Shown here piece by piece: positions 16,308 to 25,787 of a stretch of DNA of 64,000 nt. How positions within the stretch are numbered: position 1 is the first letter of the stretch; each line of letters opens with the position of its first letter. Position numbers and translations under genes: made by a program. The stretch is taken from NCBI RefSeq assembly GCF_000814005.1, contig NZ_JWLK01000006.1:352263-416262 (forward strand), written 5' to 3'. This stretch comes from Ruegeria sp. ANG-S4. GTDB lineage: Bacteria; Pseudomonadota; Alphaproteobacteria; Rhodobacterales; Rhodobacteraceae. The notes under the pieces are model-generated. The model did no database searches and was not told the DNA's origin. It saw only the letters and a program-made list of their open reading frames with translations.

Positions 16308-17463
16308 GGGGTGGACAACAAAAGCACTGGGTCGCAGTATCAATCTGCAAGGTGGTTTTGCCTTTAAGAGTAGCGAGTTTGGCGAGCTTGGTATTCCAAT
16401 TGTTCGTATTTCAAACATACAGGGAGAAATAGTCGAACTAGATGGAGCGCCCTGCTACGAGGAAGACATTAAATTAGAGCGGTTTCTTCTCGAAGATGGC
16501 GATATTCTTATCGCTATGTCTGGGGCGACAACCGGCAAGACTGGTAGATTCTTTGCGTCTAATTCAACGCCTAACGCGTACCTAAACCAGCGAGTTGGCC
16601 GCTTTCAGATAAAAGACGAAAATCTTCTCTGCTCAGACTTTGTATGGCATCTTATATCCACTGAACGTTTTCAATACCTGGTAAGCATCGAGGCAATTGG
16701 TGGAGCGCAGCCAAATGTTAGCGGTGCGGAGATAGAATCTTTAACTTTCAACTTCCCCCCCATCACCGAGCAACGCAAAATCGCGGAAATCCTGTCCACA
16801 TGGGATCGGGCGGTTGAGGTGGCCGAGGCCCAGCTAGAGGCCGCCCGCACCTCCAAACGCGCCCTCATGCAGCAACTCCTAACAGGCAAACGCCGGTTCC
16901 CAGAGTTCGAAGCAGAAGAGTGGAAAGAGGTTAGGTTAGGGGATGTTTGCGCTCCGAAACAGTGGCCGACTATTGGCAAAAACGATATGACTGATAGCGG
17001 CTATCCCGTATTTGGTGCCAATGGGTTTATTGGCTTCTACTCTGAATTCAATCACGAACACCCCACCACAGTTGTCACATGTCGGGGTGCAACCTGCGGA
17101 ACCGTAAGCCGGACGCCTCCAAGCACATACATTACAGGAAATGCGATGTCTCTCGATGATGTCGACGCCACTCGTGTGGATGATGAGTTTCTTTTCTTTG
17201 CGCTACAAAAAAGAGGCTTTGATGACATAATATCTGGTTCAGCACAGCCACAAATCATTGGCAAAGACATTCGTTCGGTTAAACTCAAATTGCCTATGTT
17301 GACCGAGCAAAGAAAGATCGCTGAAACCCTTTCCATTTGTGACAGTGACGTGGTCAACATCGAAAACCAAATCACCAAACTCCGCACCGAGAAGAAAGCC
17401 CTGATGCAGCAACTGCTCACCGGCAAACGGAGGGTTGTTGTGGAGGGCTGCCATGAAGTTTGA
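16297..17463 (+). CDS. hsdS: Type I restriction-modification specificity subunit HsdS
   Basis: 388 residues with the two-fold architecture of HsdS: target recognition domain 1 (residues 1 to about 150), a conserved helix (TEQRKIAEILSTWDRAVE to ALMQQLLTGKRR), target recognition domain 2 (about 205-330) and a second copy of the conserved helix with the same ALMQQLLTGKRR ending. The two recognition domains read half-sites of a bipartite DNA target; which bases they read cannot be told here. The two direct repeats of the helix coding sequence are where domain swapping by recombination can occur. ATG 16297 has an AAGGAG site 8 bp upstream. Overlaps hsdM and the DUF3800 gene by 11 bp each. Confidence 0.95.
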   Translation: MVPKGWTTKALGRSINLQGGFAFKSSEFGELGIPIVRISNIQGEIVELDGAPCYEEDIKLERFLLEDGDILIAMSGATTGKTGRFFASNSTPNAYLNQRVGRFQIKDENLLCSDFVWHLISTERFQYLVSIEAIGGAQPNVSGAEIESLTFNFPPITEQRKIAEILSTWDRAVEVAEAQLEAARTSKRALMQQLLTGKRRFPEFEAEEWKEVRLGDVCAPKQWPTIGKNDMTDSGYPVFGANGFIGFYSEFNHEHPTTVVTCRGATCGTVSRTPPSTYITGNAMSLDDVDATRVDDEFLFFALQKRGFDDIISGSAQPQIIGKDIRSVKLKLPMLTEQRKIAETLSICDSDVVNIENQITKLRTEKKALMQQLLTGKRRVVVEGCHEV

Positions 17464-18151
17464 TGTCTACTGTGATGAAGCATTTCCCGATCTGTTGACA
17501 TCCCAAAACCCCAATGCTGACTATCTGATGATTGGGAGCCTTTGGTTGCCGTCTGATCTGCGGGCCCAAGCTAAAGAACGTATCGCAGAGTTGCGAGAAA
17601 AGCATAGTGTATGGGGGGAGATCAAATGGACCAAAGTGTCCCCATCAAAGATAGACTTCTATTTAGATCTTGTGGACATGTTCTTTGGTTTCGGAGACGC
17701 AATGCGCTTTCGATGCATCGCAGTAAACCATGCAAATGTGAACATGGCCCATCATGAAGATGATCATGAGCTTGGGTTTTACAAATTCTACTATCAGGTG
17801 CTGCATCACTGGATTTTGCACAACAACACCTACCGCATTTTCTGCGACATGAAATCAAACCGGGACCCGCAACGGTTCGGCAAGCTTCGCAAGGTGTTGA
17901 GCAATGCGAACCTCGATGCAGAGGTCGAGTGCGTTCAAGCATTACCATCACGTGAGGTGGTACTCATTCAACTGGCTGATTTGTTGCTAGGAGCGGCGGG
18001 CAGTCGTCTGAATAGAACACTGCGTGTAGGGTCCGCAAAGGAAGCGGTCGTGCATAAAATCGAAGAACGCCTAGGTCGTCAAATCGCACCAACATGGCAA
18101 AACGAGCGTAAGTTTAACGTGTTTAAAATCAACCTTCGTGGCGGTTGGTAA
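17453..18151 (+). CDS. DUF3800 family protein in the restriction operon
   Basis: 232 residues. The beginning MKFDVYCDEAFPD and the later HADLLLGAA-like segment (LIQLADLLLGAA) are typical of DUF3800, a family with an RNase H-like core in which the early acidic residues (here D8/E9) are conserved. Its members are often linked to restriction or other defence systems, with unknown activity. ATG 17453 follows a GGAGG site inside the end of hsdS, so it is translationally coupled; the in-frame TTG at 17435 is less likely. The stop overlaps the next start (TAATG). Confidence 0.8.
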   Translation: MKFDVYCDEAFPDLLTSQNPNADYLMIGSLWLPSDLRAQAKERIAELREKHSVWGEIKWTKVSPSKIDFYLDLVDMFFGFGDAMRFRCIAVNHANVNMAHHEDDHELGFYKFYYQVLHHWILHNNTYRIFCDMKSNRDPQRFGKLRKVLSNANLDAEVECVQALPSREVVLIQLADLLLGAAGSRLNRTLRVGSAKEAVVHKIEERLGRQIAPTWQNERKFNVFKINLRGGW

Positions 18152-18615
18152 TGACACTACCTCCATTTTTGAACTTGCCTGACGAAGCGGCTTACCGCGC
18201 GCATTTCAACGCTAATTTTGTACACGCCGAAGTGACAACGCATCACGGTATTCGAGTACACTTTAAAGAAGCCGATTTTGGACACGCGTTCTTTGAGTCT
18301 ACTCAACGCAATGGCGTGAAGGATCAGTTTTCGGCTGACCGTTCGCAGAGAATGGATTGGATTCTACACACTATCAACGATGCAAATGCTGACTGGTACA
18401 AGGGTTGGATCCGACGGACTAAAACCTATGATTCGACACGTTCGGTTGCTGTTGCTTGCGGGGACTTTGTGGTGGTGTTGAGATTTCACGCACGCCGTGA
18501 TGGGCAATTGGCGGCAAATTTCATGACCTGCTACTTTGCAGACAACAGTATTGGTAAGATTAGACAGTCTCCAGCATGGGCGTTGGAAGAATGTCGAACT
18601 GCGTTGGGAGTGTGA
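18151..18615 (+). CDS. Possible PBECR-like nuclease domain protein
   Basis: 154 residues. The pattern HFKEADFGHAFFES, then RSQRMDWI, WIRRTKTYD and a C-terminal VVVLRFHARR ... CYFADNS..KIRQSPAW resembles the phage Barnase-EndoU-ColicinE5/D-RelE-like (PBECR) nuclease group as I remember it; this needs a profile search. Conserved His and Arg candidates are present. It is embedded between DUF3800 and hsdR and coupled to the former by a one-base overlap (TAATG), so it belongs to the operon. A role as an accessory toxin or nuclease acting when restriction fails is speculation. Confidence 0.5.
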   Translation: MTLPPFLNLPDEAAYRAHFNANFVHAEVTTHHGIRVHFKEADFGHAFFESTQRNGVKDQFSADRSQRMDWILHTINDANADWYKGWIRRTKTYDSTRSVAVACGDFVVVLRFHARRDGQLAANFMTCYFADNSIGKIRQSPAWALEECRTALGV

Positions 18616-18792
18616 TATGGTCGCTGATTTGCTACGCTGGCTCAGCGACCGAAACCTCGATTGATTCAATGCCGATAGGCAGCGAACTCACTACCTCTAT
18701 ATGTATTGTTTGACTGGCTTGTCAATGCACAGGCCGATGGGTGCACTTTGACGTGTTGAAAACTTATTTGATTGTGTGAGTGGCAAAAGCCG

Positions 18793-21700
18793 ATGATTGA
18801 AGTTCCCGATACCCGCGAAGAAGCCGCTGCCAAACTGCCTGCATTGCATGTGATGATGGTGATGGGTTGGCGGTATCTAGGCCCGTCCGAAGCTCTGGCC
18901 CTGCGTGGATCTGAGCGAGCTGTTTTGCTGTTACCTGTTTTGCGGGAATGGCTGGAGAAACATCGCTTCCACTTCAAAGGGAGGGAACATGCTCTGTCAC
19001 CCGCAGGGATCGATGCGGTCATCCGTGAGGTTTCATCAACCGGCCTGAGTGAGGGCCTGCTGGCCGCCAACCGCGCGCTCTATGTCAAACTAACCAAAGG
19101 GGTGACCGTCACCGAGTTTGTGGATGGTCAGAAGACATCGGTCACTGTGCCGCTGATCGACTGGTCGAACGTAGATGCCAATGCGTTTCATGTGACTGAG
19201 GAAATGTCGGTTGAACGTCCGGCCAGCAAGGGAATGTACCGACCCGATATTGTTGGTTTTGTGAATGGCATTCCGCTGACGGTCATTGAGGCCAAACGCC
19301 CGGTATCCTCGACCAAGGACAAGGCTATGGTTGACGAAGGCATCAGCCAAAACCTCCGCAACCAGATGGGCGATGGTATCCAAGACCTCTATGCCTATTC
19401 CCAAGTGCTTTTGTCGATCTCGGCCAGTGATGGGCGCTATGCCACGACCAATACACCCAAGAAGTTTTGGTCAATCTGGCGAGAGGAAGTCCTGTCAGAC
19501 GCGGAGATGACCGCGATCCGAAACACACCCCTCACAAAGGCCCAGAAAGGCGCCCTGTTCGCCGATAGGGCACATTACGAGTGCAAGGGCTACGAGTCTC
19601 TGCACAAAGGCCCTGTGGCGCTCACAGAGCAAGACAGGGTAATTATCGGAATACTTCGACCTGACCGGCTGCTCGACATGGTGCATCGGTTCATTTTCTT
19701 CGATCAGAAGATCGGTAAGATCATAGCGCGCTATCAACAGGTGCAAGGTACGAAGTCCATCGTTGACCAGGTCTCGAAACAAAAAGCCGATGGTAGCCGT
19801 GAGGGAGGCGTGATCTGGCATACCACTGGTTCCGGGAAGTCAAACCTGATGGTATTGCTGACAAAAGCGCTACTGCTTGATCCGGCCCTTGCAAACTTTC
19901 GCATTATCATCGTCACCGACCGTGTCGATCTTGAAAAGCAGTTGGCAGGGACATTCCTGACAGGCGGAGCTTTTGGATCGGCTGTTGCGACAAAGAAGGA
20001 TGGTGAGAAAGCTAAGGTCCAATCAGGTCGTGATCTGGCGCTGCGGATTGGTCAGGGCAATGATCGCATCACCTTTACACTGCTACAGAAGTTCAACTCG
20101 GCCACCAGGATGCCAGAGTGCTACAACCCGTCCGACAAGCTGTTGGTTCTGGTGGACGAAGGACACCGTTCCCAAGGAGGCGAGAATCACGAACGGATGC
20201 GCAAGGCTTTACCTAATGCTGCGTTCATAGCGTTCACTGGCACACCGCTTCTGAAAGACGATAAAACCCGAAACAAGTTCGGCCCGATCCTGCATGCGTA
20301 TACCATGCAGCGGGCTGTTGAAGATGGCGCTGTTACGCCGCTTGTTTACGAAGAACGCAAACCGGTCGTCGATGTCAACGACAAGGCTATCGATGCCTGG
20401 TTTGACAAAATCACGGCAGGTCTCAGTGAAAGGCAGAAGGCCGATCTCAAAAAGAAGTACTCGACACGAGGACAGATTTACGGCGCTGCCAATCGGATTG
20501 ATCTTATCGCATGGGATATCGCCGAGCATTTCAATACCAACTTCAAATCGCTGGACTTGGGCCTGAAGGGGCAATTGGCGACCGACAGCAAACTATCAGC
20601 GATCCGATACAAAGAGGCCCTTGATGCCACGGGTATGGTCACAAGCGCGATTGTCATCTCGGCTTCGGACACCCGTGAGGGACATGAGAGCACCGATGAG
20701 AGTAAGCTGCCTGAAGTGCAGGCATGGTGGAAGGAAAACGTCGGCAGCGACGAAGAAGCCTATCTGGCTCGCGTTATTGAAGGCTTCGCCACGGATGGCG
20801 ATCCCGACATCCTGATTGTCGTGGATAAACTGCTCACTGGATTTGATGAGCCGCGCAATGCCGTGCTCTACATCGACAAGCATCTTAAGAGCCACAACCT
20901 GCTACAAGCAATTGCACGGGTGAACAGGCTGCATGAAGCCAAACAGCATGGCGTGCTGGTGGACTATCGTGGTATTCTTGCTGAACTTGATACATCAATT
21001 CAAGACTACCAAGACCTCGCGGCACAGACGCAAGCTGGGTTTGACATCGATGATCTTGCTGGAACCATTACAAATGTCTCGACCGAGTACAAAAGACTGC
21101 CGTCATTGCATGATGCGCTTTGGGCCATCTTTGCTGATGTGAAAAACAAGGCTGACATGGAACAATACCGTCAGGTGCTGATCCCCTCATTTAGGACCGA
21201 CGACAGTGGTGCCAGCGTAGATGATCACCAGAAGATCAGGGAGGATTTTTACGACGCACTGACCCAATTCGGAATGTGTTTGAAACTCGCACTGTCATCC
21301 CGTGCCTTCTTTGAAGATGGCGCATTCGATGAGTCAACCATTCAGAAATACAAAGGCGACCTGAAGTTTTTCACCCATCTCCGTGCCCAAGCCAAACAAG
21401 ATGCGCAGGAGACTGTGGACTTCACCGTTTATGAAAAACAGATCCGCAAACTTGTGGACAAGCAGGTAGTGGGGCAGGATATTACCGACCCTAAGGGCGT
21501 GATCCTCGTGGACACTTTGGGCAGTGATAACCCTGAAGAGTGGTCCGATGAGAAAACTCGTTCAGAGGCGGATGTCATCAAAACCCGTTTGCGAAAGACC
21601 ATTGAACAAGAACTGATCGATGACCCTCATGCCCAGAAGGTTTTCTCGGAGATGTTGAAAGAGGCTATCGCGAATGCTGAAGCCTATTTTGATCACCCAA

Positions 21701-22068
21701 ACAAGCAATACACCCTTTTCAAGGACCTCGAAGAGATGCTGGATGCGCGGGCCACCCCTGGCGTACCTGATAGGTTCACTGATCGTCCACGTGCGCAGGC
21801 GTACTACGGTGCCTTCCTCGATCAATTGGGAGAAAAGGCCCACGATAAATCAGAAGATGATTTGGTCACAGAAGCCCTTTGGATCGATGATGCGGTCAAC
21901 AATGCTGTACAGTCCCATTCTATCAATCCCGCCAGTATCGAAGCTGAAATCCGCAAATCCATGTTGCCGCGCTACTTCAACTTCTTCGGTGCTCTAGATA
22001 ACGCGAATGGATTAATCGAACGGGTGATTGGCATTGTTCGTGCTGGTGCGGCCAAGGGTGGTTACTAA
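18793..22068 (+). CDS. hsdR: Type I restriction endonuclease subunit HsdR
   Basis: 1,091 residues, the usual HsdR length. The N-terminal nuclease core has PDIVGFVNGIPLTVIEAKRP (Asp and Glu-x-Lys of a PD-(D/E)XK fold). The Walker A motif TTGSGKS lies near residue 343, the DEGH box near 453, and FTGTPLL and later helicase motifs follow (DKLLTGFDEPRNAVLY, QAIARVNRLH). It translocates DNA using ATP and cuts at a distance from unmethylated sites. ATG 18793 is used; a TTG at 18772 in the same frame is possible. All motifs look intact, so the system is probably active. The stop overlaps the next start (TAATG). Confidence 0.95.
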   Translation: MIEVPDTREEAAAKLPALHVMMVMGWRYLGPSEALALRGSERAVLLLPVLREWLEKHRFHFKGREHALSPAGIDAVIREVSSTGLSEGLLAANRALYVKLTKGVTVTEFVDGQKTSVTVPLIDWSNVDANAFHVTEEMSVERPASKGMYRPDIVGFVNGIPLTVIEAKRPVSSTKDKAMVDEGISQNLRNQMGDGIQDLYAYSQVLLSISASDGRYATTNTPKKFWSIWREEVLSDAEMTAIRNTPLTKAQKGALFADRAHYECKGYESLHKGPVALTEQDRVIIGILRPDRLLDMVHRFIFFDQKIGKIIARYQQVQGTKSIVDQVSKQKADGSREGGVIWHTTGSGKSNLMVLLTKALLLDPALANFRIIIVTDRVDLEKQLAGTFLTGGAFGSAVATKKDGEKAKVQSGRDLALRIGQGNDRITFTLLQKFNSATRMPECYNPSDKLLVLVDEGHRSQGGENHERMRKALPNAAFIAFTGTPLLKDDKTRNKFGPILHAYTMQRAVEDGAVTPLVYEERKPVVDVNDKAIDAWFDKITAGLSERQKADLKKKYSTRGQIYGAANRIDLIAWDIAEHFNTNFKSLDLGLKGQLATDSKLSAIRYKEALDATGMVTSAIVISASDTREGHESTDESKLPEVQAWWKENVGSDEEAYLARVIEGFATDGDPDILIVVDKLLTGFDEPRNAVLYIDKHLKSHNLLQAIARVNRLHEAKQHGVLVDYRGILAELDTSIQDYQDLAAQTQAGFDIDDLAGTITNVSTEYKRLPSLHDALWAIFADVKNKADMEQYRQVLIPSFRTDDSGASVDDHQKIREDFYDALTQFGMCLKLALSSRAFFEDGAFDESTIQKYKGDLKFFTHLRAQAKQDAQETVDFTVYEKQIRKLVDKQVVGQDITDPKGVILVDTLGSDNPEEWSDEKTRSEADVIKTRLRKTIEQELIDDPHAQKVFSEMLKEAIANAEAYFDHPNKQYTLFKDLEEMLDARATPGVPDRFTDRPRAQAYYGAFLDQLGEKAHDKSEDDLVTEALWIDDAVNNAVQSHSINPASIEAEIRKSMLPRYFNFFGALDNANGLIERVIGIVRAGAAKGGY

Positions 22069-22796
22069 TGGCCACGCACAAGATCATCTATGGTGATCAG
22101 GTCATCCCCTACACCATCAAACCCGATCCAAAGCGCCATGTACGGATTGCGATCCATGTCGAACCTGATGGTTCGGTCGTCGTTGATGCCCCGCCTGATT
22201 TTGATCTGTCTGCAATACATACTGCGGTCCAGAAACGGGCCAGGTGGGTAGCGGGGCATGTCGGGGAGGCATTGACGCGTTTCGCGCATGTACGGCCCCG
22301 GGAATACGTCTCTGGTGAGCAGATTATGTATCTGGGGCGGCGCTACGTGCTGAAGGTAGTCCGAACGGATCAGAAACCCCAAGGTGTTCGCCTTCGAGGA
22401 AATAGGCTGGAAGTCGAAACTAGGTCCGATGAAGCTGATGACTTAAAGGGGCGTGTACGTGCATGGTATCGGGTGAAAGCACGGGACTATTTTGCTAAGA
22501 AAGTTGCGGAAGCGTCTGAACGACTGCCATGGGTCGAAGACATCCCAGCATTCCGTTTGATGGATATGGTCAAGCAATGGGGCAGTTGTTCACCCGAAGG
22601 GCAATTGATCCTGAACCCCCATCTGATCAAGGCTCCGCGAGATTGTATTGAGTATGTCATTCTGCATGAACTGGCTCATCTAAAACACCACGATCATAGT
22701 GCCGAATTTTGGAAGCTAATCGAAACGCATCAGCCTTTGTGGAAGAAAGCGAAAACGGAGTTAGATGAGTTGGTCGAGCTATTAACTGTGGAGTGA
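22068..22796 (+). CDS. YgjP/SprT-like (M48-type) zinc metallopeptidase
   Basis: 242 residues. The motifs QWGSCS and HELAHLKHHDHSAEFW (HExxH near residue 200, third His downstream) define the YgjP/DUF45 family of zinc metallopeptidases. Such genes often close type I restriction operons, and here it overlaps hsdR by one base, so it is clearly co-transcribed. A role in turning over HsdR or damaged complexes (restriction alleviation) has been suggested by context for the family but is not proven. All metal ligands are present. Confidence 0.88.
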   Translation: MATHKIIYGDQVIPYTIKPDPKRHVRIAIHVEPDGSVVVDAPPDFDLSAIHTAVQKRARWVAGHVGEALTRFAHVRPREYVSGEQIMYLGRRYVLKVVRTDQKPQGVRLRGNRLEVETRSDEADDLKGRVRAWYRVKARDYFAKKVAEASERLPWVEDIPAFRLMDMVKQWGSCSPEGQLILNPHLIKAPRDCIEYVILHELAHLKHHDHSAEFWKLIETHQPLWKKAKTELDELVELLTVE

Positions 22797-23201
22797 GATG
22801 AATTCCTGGATCACACTCGATATAGTCGGTTTTAGACTTTATCTCGCTTAGCGCCTAAAGTATCTTGGATACTGCACATTGTTTTTAAACGGTTTTTAGG
22901 AATTTCACAAGCAAGCGATCTTCGACGTGATTTGATTATTTTGGTTCAGGGACCAACGCATCGTTCGTGCTTCGCCTCTTGCAAAAAAATTGTGACAGAT
23001 CCGACTTGCTTCTTTTGCTAAGCTATTCAAGCGCTTCAGGTTCGTAAGCGGTGCGTGAGGGTCACGTTCTAGTCCTGTTCCTGATCTGAGATTCCGCCTT
23101 GAAGTGATTTCTTGAGGTGAGTTTTTGTCCCCAATTCCCCACTGCCGCGGAATTCTCCCGTTACCTATGTTGTAGATACCCAAGCAACGAAAGGAAAGCA
23201 C
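22797..23201. other. Intergenic region after the restriction operon
   Basis: About 400 bp without a convincing gene. AT-rich stretches (TTTTTAAACGG-like segments, AAAAAAATTG) could hold a terminator and the promoter of the small acidic peptide gene that follows; no clean hairpin with a T run was found. Confidence 0.4.
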
Positions 23202-23348
23202 ATGGGACGCTACAACGGAAACGACCACAGCCAGGACGAGAATGACAATCACTCGGATCAGATGAACTCGAACAACGACACATACTGGAGCGACCGCGGC
23301 CATGATGAGCGACCGCACGACTGGGAGAGTGCTTACGAAGACGACTAA
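23202..23348 (+). CDS. Small acidic Asn/Asp/His-rich peptide
   Basis: 48 residues, beginning MGRYNGNDHSQDENDNHSDQ and ending WESAYEDD. A good ribosome-binding site (AAGGAAAG) precedes ATG 23202. It has almost no hydrophobic residues, so it should be disordered and strongly acidic, of the kind that mimics DNA or binds metals. It overlaps the 3' end of the minus-strand gene at 23345 by 4 bp. No family recognised. Confidence 0.5.
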   Translation: MGRYNGNDHSQDENDNHSDQMNSNNDTYWSDRGHDERPHDWESAYEDD

Positions 23349-24391
23349 GGCGTCATAGCGGGATCAAGTGAGTTCTTAGTGCTTGAAGTCTCCCACAATG
23401 CCTCTTTAGACATTCCGCGAAACTCCTGAAAATCGTCAAAAAGAGAGATCGGTTCGAGCGTAAGGTCACGAGTTTTTTGCAAGCGATCAAATGCCTTTTG
23501 ACAGAAGCACGCAGCGCTGGCGAGGTAATATAGTTCTTCGGCCGATCTCTTTGACATGTGGACGATCATGTTTGAGTTGATGTTTAGGCATGTCTGGTGA
23601 GATGGAATGCTTTTCCCTGCCCGGTATGCCTTTATTTCACGATGCCAGGTTTCTGGGTTTTGAATACACCCGAACGCCGCTCTATCGAACTCAACATTTG
23701 TCTCAATGCTGGTGGCTGCTTTCGTTCGCTCCAGGAAGTAACAAATAGCTGCAAGTTGACCAGTATCTGGATGTCTGGCAGCCATCAATTCATAAACGTT
23801 CCATGAGCGATCTGCCGGAGATCCGAGCTCCAAACCCTCAAGAACCGCCATCTGCGTGATGGCAAACAAGCTCATAACCTGAGCCGGCAAGTGCCACTCT
23901 TCAGGGAGATCTCTTTCATTCGTCCGGAGAACAGACAGATACCATTGCATTGTGTTCATGTGTGCCCAAGGTAGATGAGACACCATCTGAATCGCAGCTG
24001 CGCGATCCCCACTATCCCAAAGGTGGCGACACATAATCGAATTCTTGGCGAGCCTGTTTGCAAAGTGAACCGTTTGCGGAATAGTCTTCTTCAGCTTCCA
24101 CATAAAAAGAAAAAGTGACCAGCGGGTCTCGACATCCTCAAGAGTGGCTGTGCGATACCATTCTAGATCCGCCTCTTTGATATTCAGTCTTTTGACTAGC
24201 TCAGCGAATGCCTTCAAGGCAGCACGCCCACCTTCACTATTCTTCATCTTAACAACCGGTGTGTTTTTTAGAAGAGCCCTCTGGAGGGCTCTGTAGGCGG
24301 TTTCATTGCCCGATTTACCCCCCAAGATATGAGATGCGTAGTTACGACCAACAATTTTGAAGGCGTCTTGAGGTTCCGGGAAAAAGTACAT
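23345..24391 (-). CDS. Hypothetical helical protein of the accessory region
   Basis: 348 residues from ATG 24391; an in-frame TTG at 24487 would add 32 residues. The sequence is helix-rich with many aromatic residues and scattered cysteines, without membrane segments or a recognised motif; regularly spaced helices (for example TWHREIKAYRAGKS, AEELYYLASAACFCQKAFDR) suggest a TPR/HEAT-like alpha solenoid. Base composition is AT-richer than the chromosome genes, in line with acquisition. Monocistronic, between the restriction operon and the HEPN gene. Function unknown. Confidence 0.6.
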   Translation of the reverse strand: MYFFPEPQDAFKIVGRNYASHILGGKSGNETAYRALQRALLKNTPVVKMKNSEGGRAALKAFAELVKRLNIKEADLEWYRTATLEDVETRWSLFLFMWKLKKTIPQTVHFANRLAKNSIMCRHLWDSGDRAAAIQMVSHLPWAHMNTMQWYLSVLRTNERDLPEEWHLPAQVMSLFAITQMAVLEGLELGSPADRSWNVYELMAARHPDTGQLAAICYFLERTKAATSIETNVEFDRAAFGCIQNPETWHREIKAYRAGKSIPSHQTCLNINSNMIVHMSKRSAEELYYLASAACFCQKAFDRLQKTRDLTLEPISLFDDFQEFRGMSKEALWETSSTKNSLDPAMTP

Positions 24392-24698
24392 TTCGTTGGC
24401 TCTATCGTTTTTTTCCGCAATTGAAATTGGAGAAAAACTGCTGATAAACACAGTTTTTCGCACCCACCTACCGACCGAGGCGGGCAACTGGTCACTCCAT
24501 TGATATACCTGAAAGCAAGCCGTACGATATTCAGTCTACTCGCCACGTTTAGGCCATCAAACCACTGACGTCCACGCTGAAGGCGCTGCTTAGCTTTCTC
24601 GATGGGCCTACTTCTAAACCGTCAACCCCAGCTCGCCCGTGTGATCTTGGATAACGTTTTTAAATAGAAGCCGCATACGCTTAGTGCTGAACATAAGT

Positions 24699-25667
24699 TT
24701 ACTCCCTTAGCGCTTTTTCACTCACATATGTGCAATAGGAGCAGAGACCGCCATCCAGGCCGTCAAGATAGTCCTGGATGCTAATACCGTTCGAGCACCG
24801 GATGCACTCATGGTCAAAGTCGATGGTTTCCCCACATGCGGCACATGTGAGCTCCGTCTCAATTATGGTGTGGCGACTGCATGCCGGGCAAGAATACAAC
24901 GGCCCATCTTCTGCACTATCCCGCGCCCGTATGTAGCTGTCGGCCCCAAAGAGATCTTCGAGTGCGTTTTCTATGGTCACACCCAATTCCGGCATAGTAC
25001 CACAAGACCGACACTTCAATTCGACGTGTTCCTGCACCTCGTTCTCGGATTCGATTTGCTCGATCAAGTCGGATCTACAGTCAGGGCAGCGAAAACTGGA
25101 ACCGTCAATCGAGGGAGAAATCCATTTGACGTCCTTAAGCGTCTCCCGCGCGGCCGCCAGTTCAATATCGTAGAGTTTCTTCGTATTCAGCATCTCGGCC
25201 CATGCTTCACCAAGATGGACTATGGGATCCTCTTCAATATGCTTGAAGAGCCCTGCCGCAACAGGAAAAGCCATGCTGATCGCTTCCCTGATTGCGCCGA
25301 CAGATTCTGTCGAGCAGCGGTGCTCCATGTCGTTGCGAATTCGGTTCAGGGTTTTTAGGGCACTAGGATCCAGAGGAACTCCGAAGTCTTTGGCCCTCTC
25401 ACCAAGCTGGCCAAAGTCTACAGTTGCCTTGCTTGTCTGTTCAAGTTTTAGGCCTCCTTCTTCGTCAGGCACTGGCTTCAGCCTTGCCGCGATGACTAAA
25501 TCTGGATCTGCATCTGGAACCGCTCGAATGAGAGCCTCTTTTGCTAGGAGAAGCACGCCGGCGTACACATTTCTAACAGCAGAAACATCTCGCTCCGGGT
25601 CTTGCCGCTGAAAATCCTCGACACCCATGCGGATTGAGGCGACGGCGTTGTCAAACAGGTCGGTCAT
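24699..25667 (-). CDS. HEPN-like domain plus multiple zinc ribbons
   Basis: 322 residues. The N-terminal 150 residues are helical and contain LNRIRNDMEHR, in which R111 and H116 form the Rx4-6H motif of HEPN RNases. The rest has CxxC pairs: CPDC with CRSC, CPAC with CAAC, and ECIRC with CSYC, giving about three zinc ribbons. HEPN domains with this motif cut RNA in toxin-antitoxin, CRISPR and other defence systems; zinc ribbons would bind nucleic acid or a partner. ATG 25667 is preferred over an upstream start at 25718. Located in the accessory region 3 kb from the restriction operon. A defence role is inference. Confidence 0.7.
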   Translation of the reverse strand: MTDLFDNAVASIRMGVEDFQRQDPERDVSAVRNVYAGVLLLAKEALIRAVPDADPDLVIAARLKPVPDEEGGLKLEQTSKATVDFGQLGERAKDFGVPLDPSALKTLNRIRNDMEHRCSTESVGAIREAISMAFPVAAGLFKHIEEDPIVHLGEAWAEMLNTKKLYDIELAAARETLKDVKWISPSIDGSSFRCPDCRSDLIEQIESENEVQEHVELKCRSCGTMPELGVTIENALEDLFGADSYIRARDSAEDGPLYSCPACSRHTIIETELTCAACGETIDFDHECIRCSNGISIQDYLDGLDGGLCSYCTYVSEKALRE

Positions 25668-25787
25668 TTCAAACCTTTGTATTTTTTGTGAGCTTAGAGA
25701 GAGGTAGCCAAAGGACACCCCACCTTAACTGGTGTAATGTTATCGGCGGTAGTGGAAGTTTTCCGAGCAGCTGCCAAGCCTACCTGG

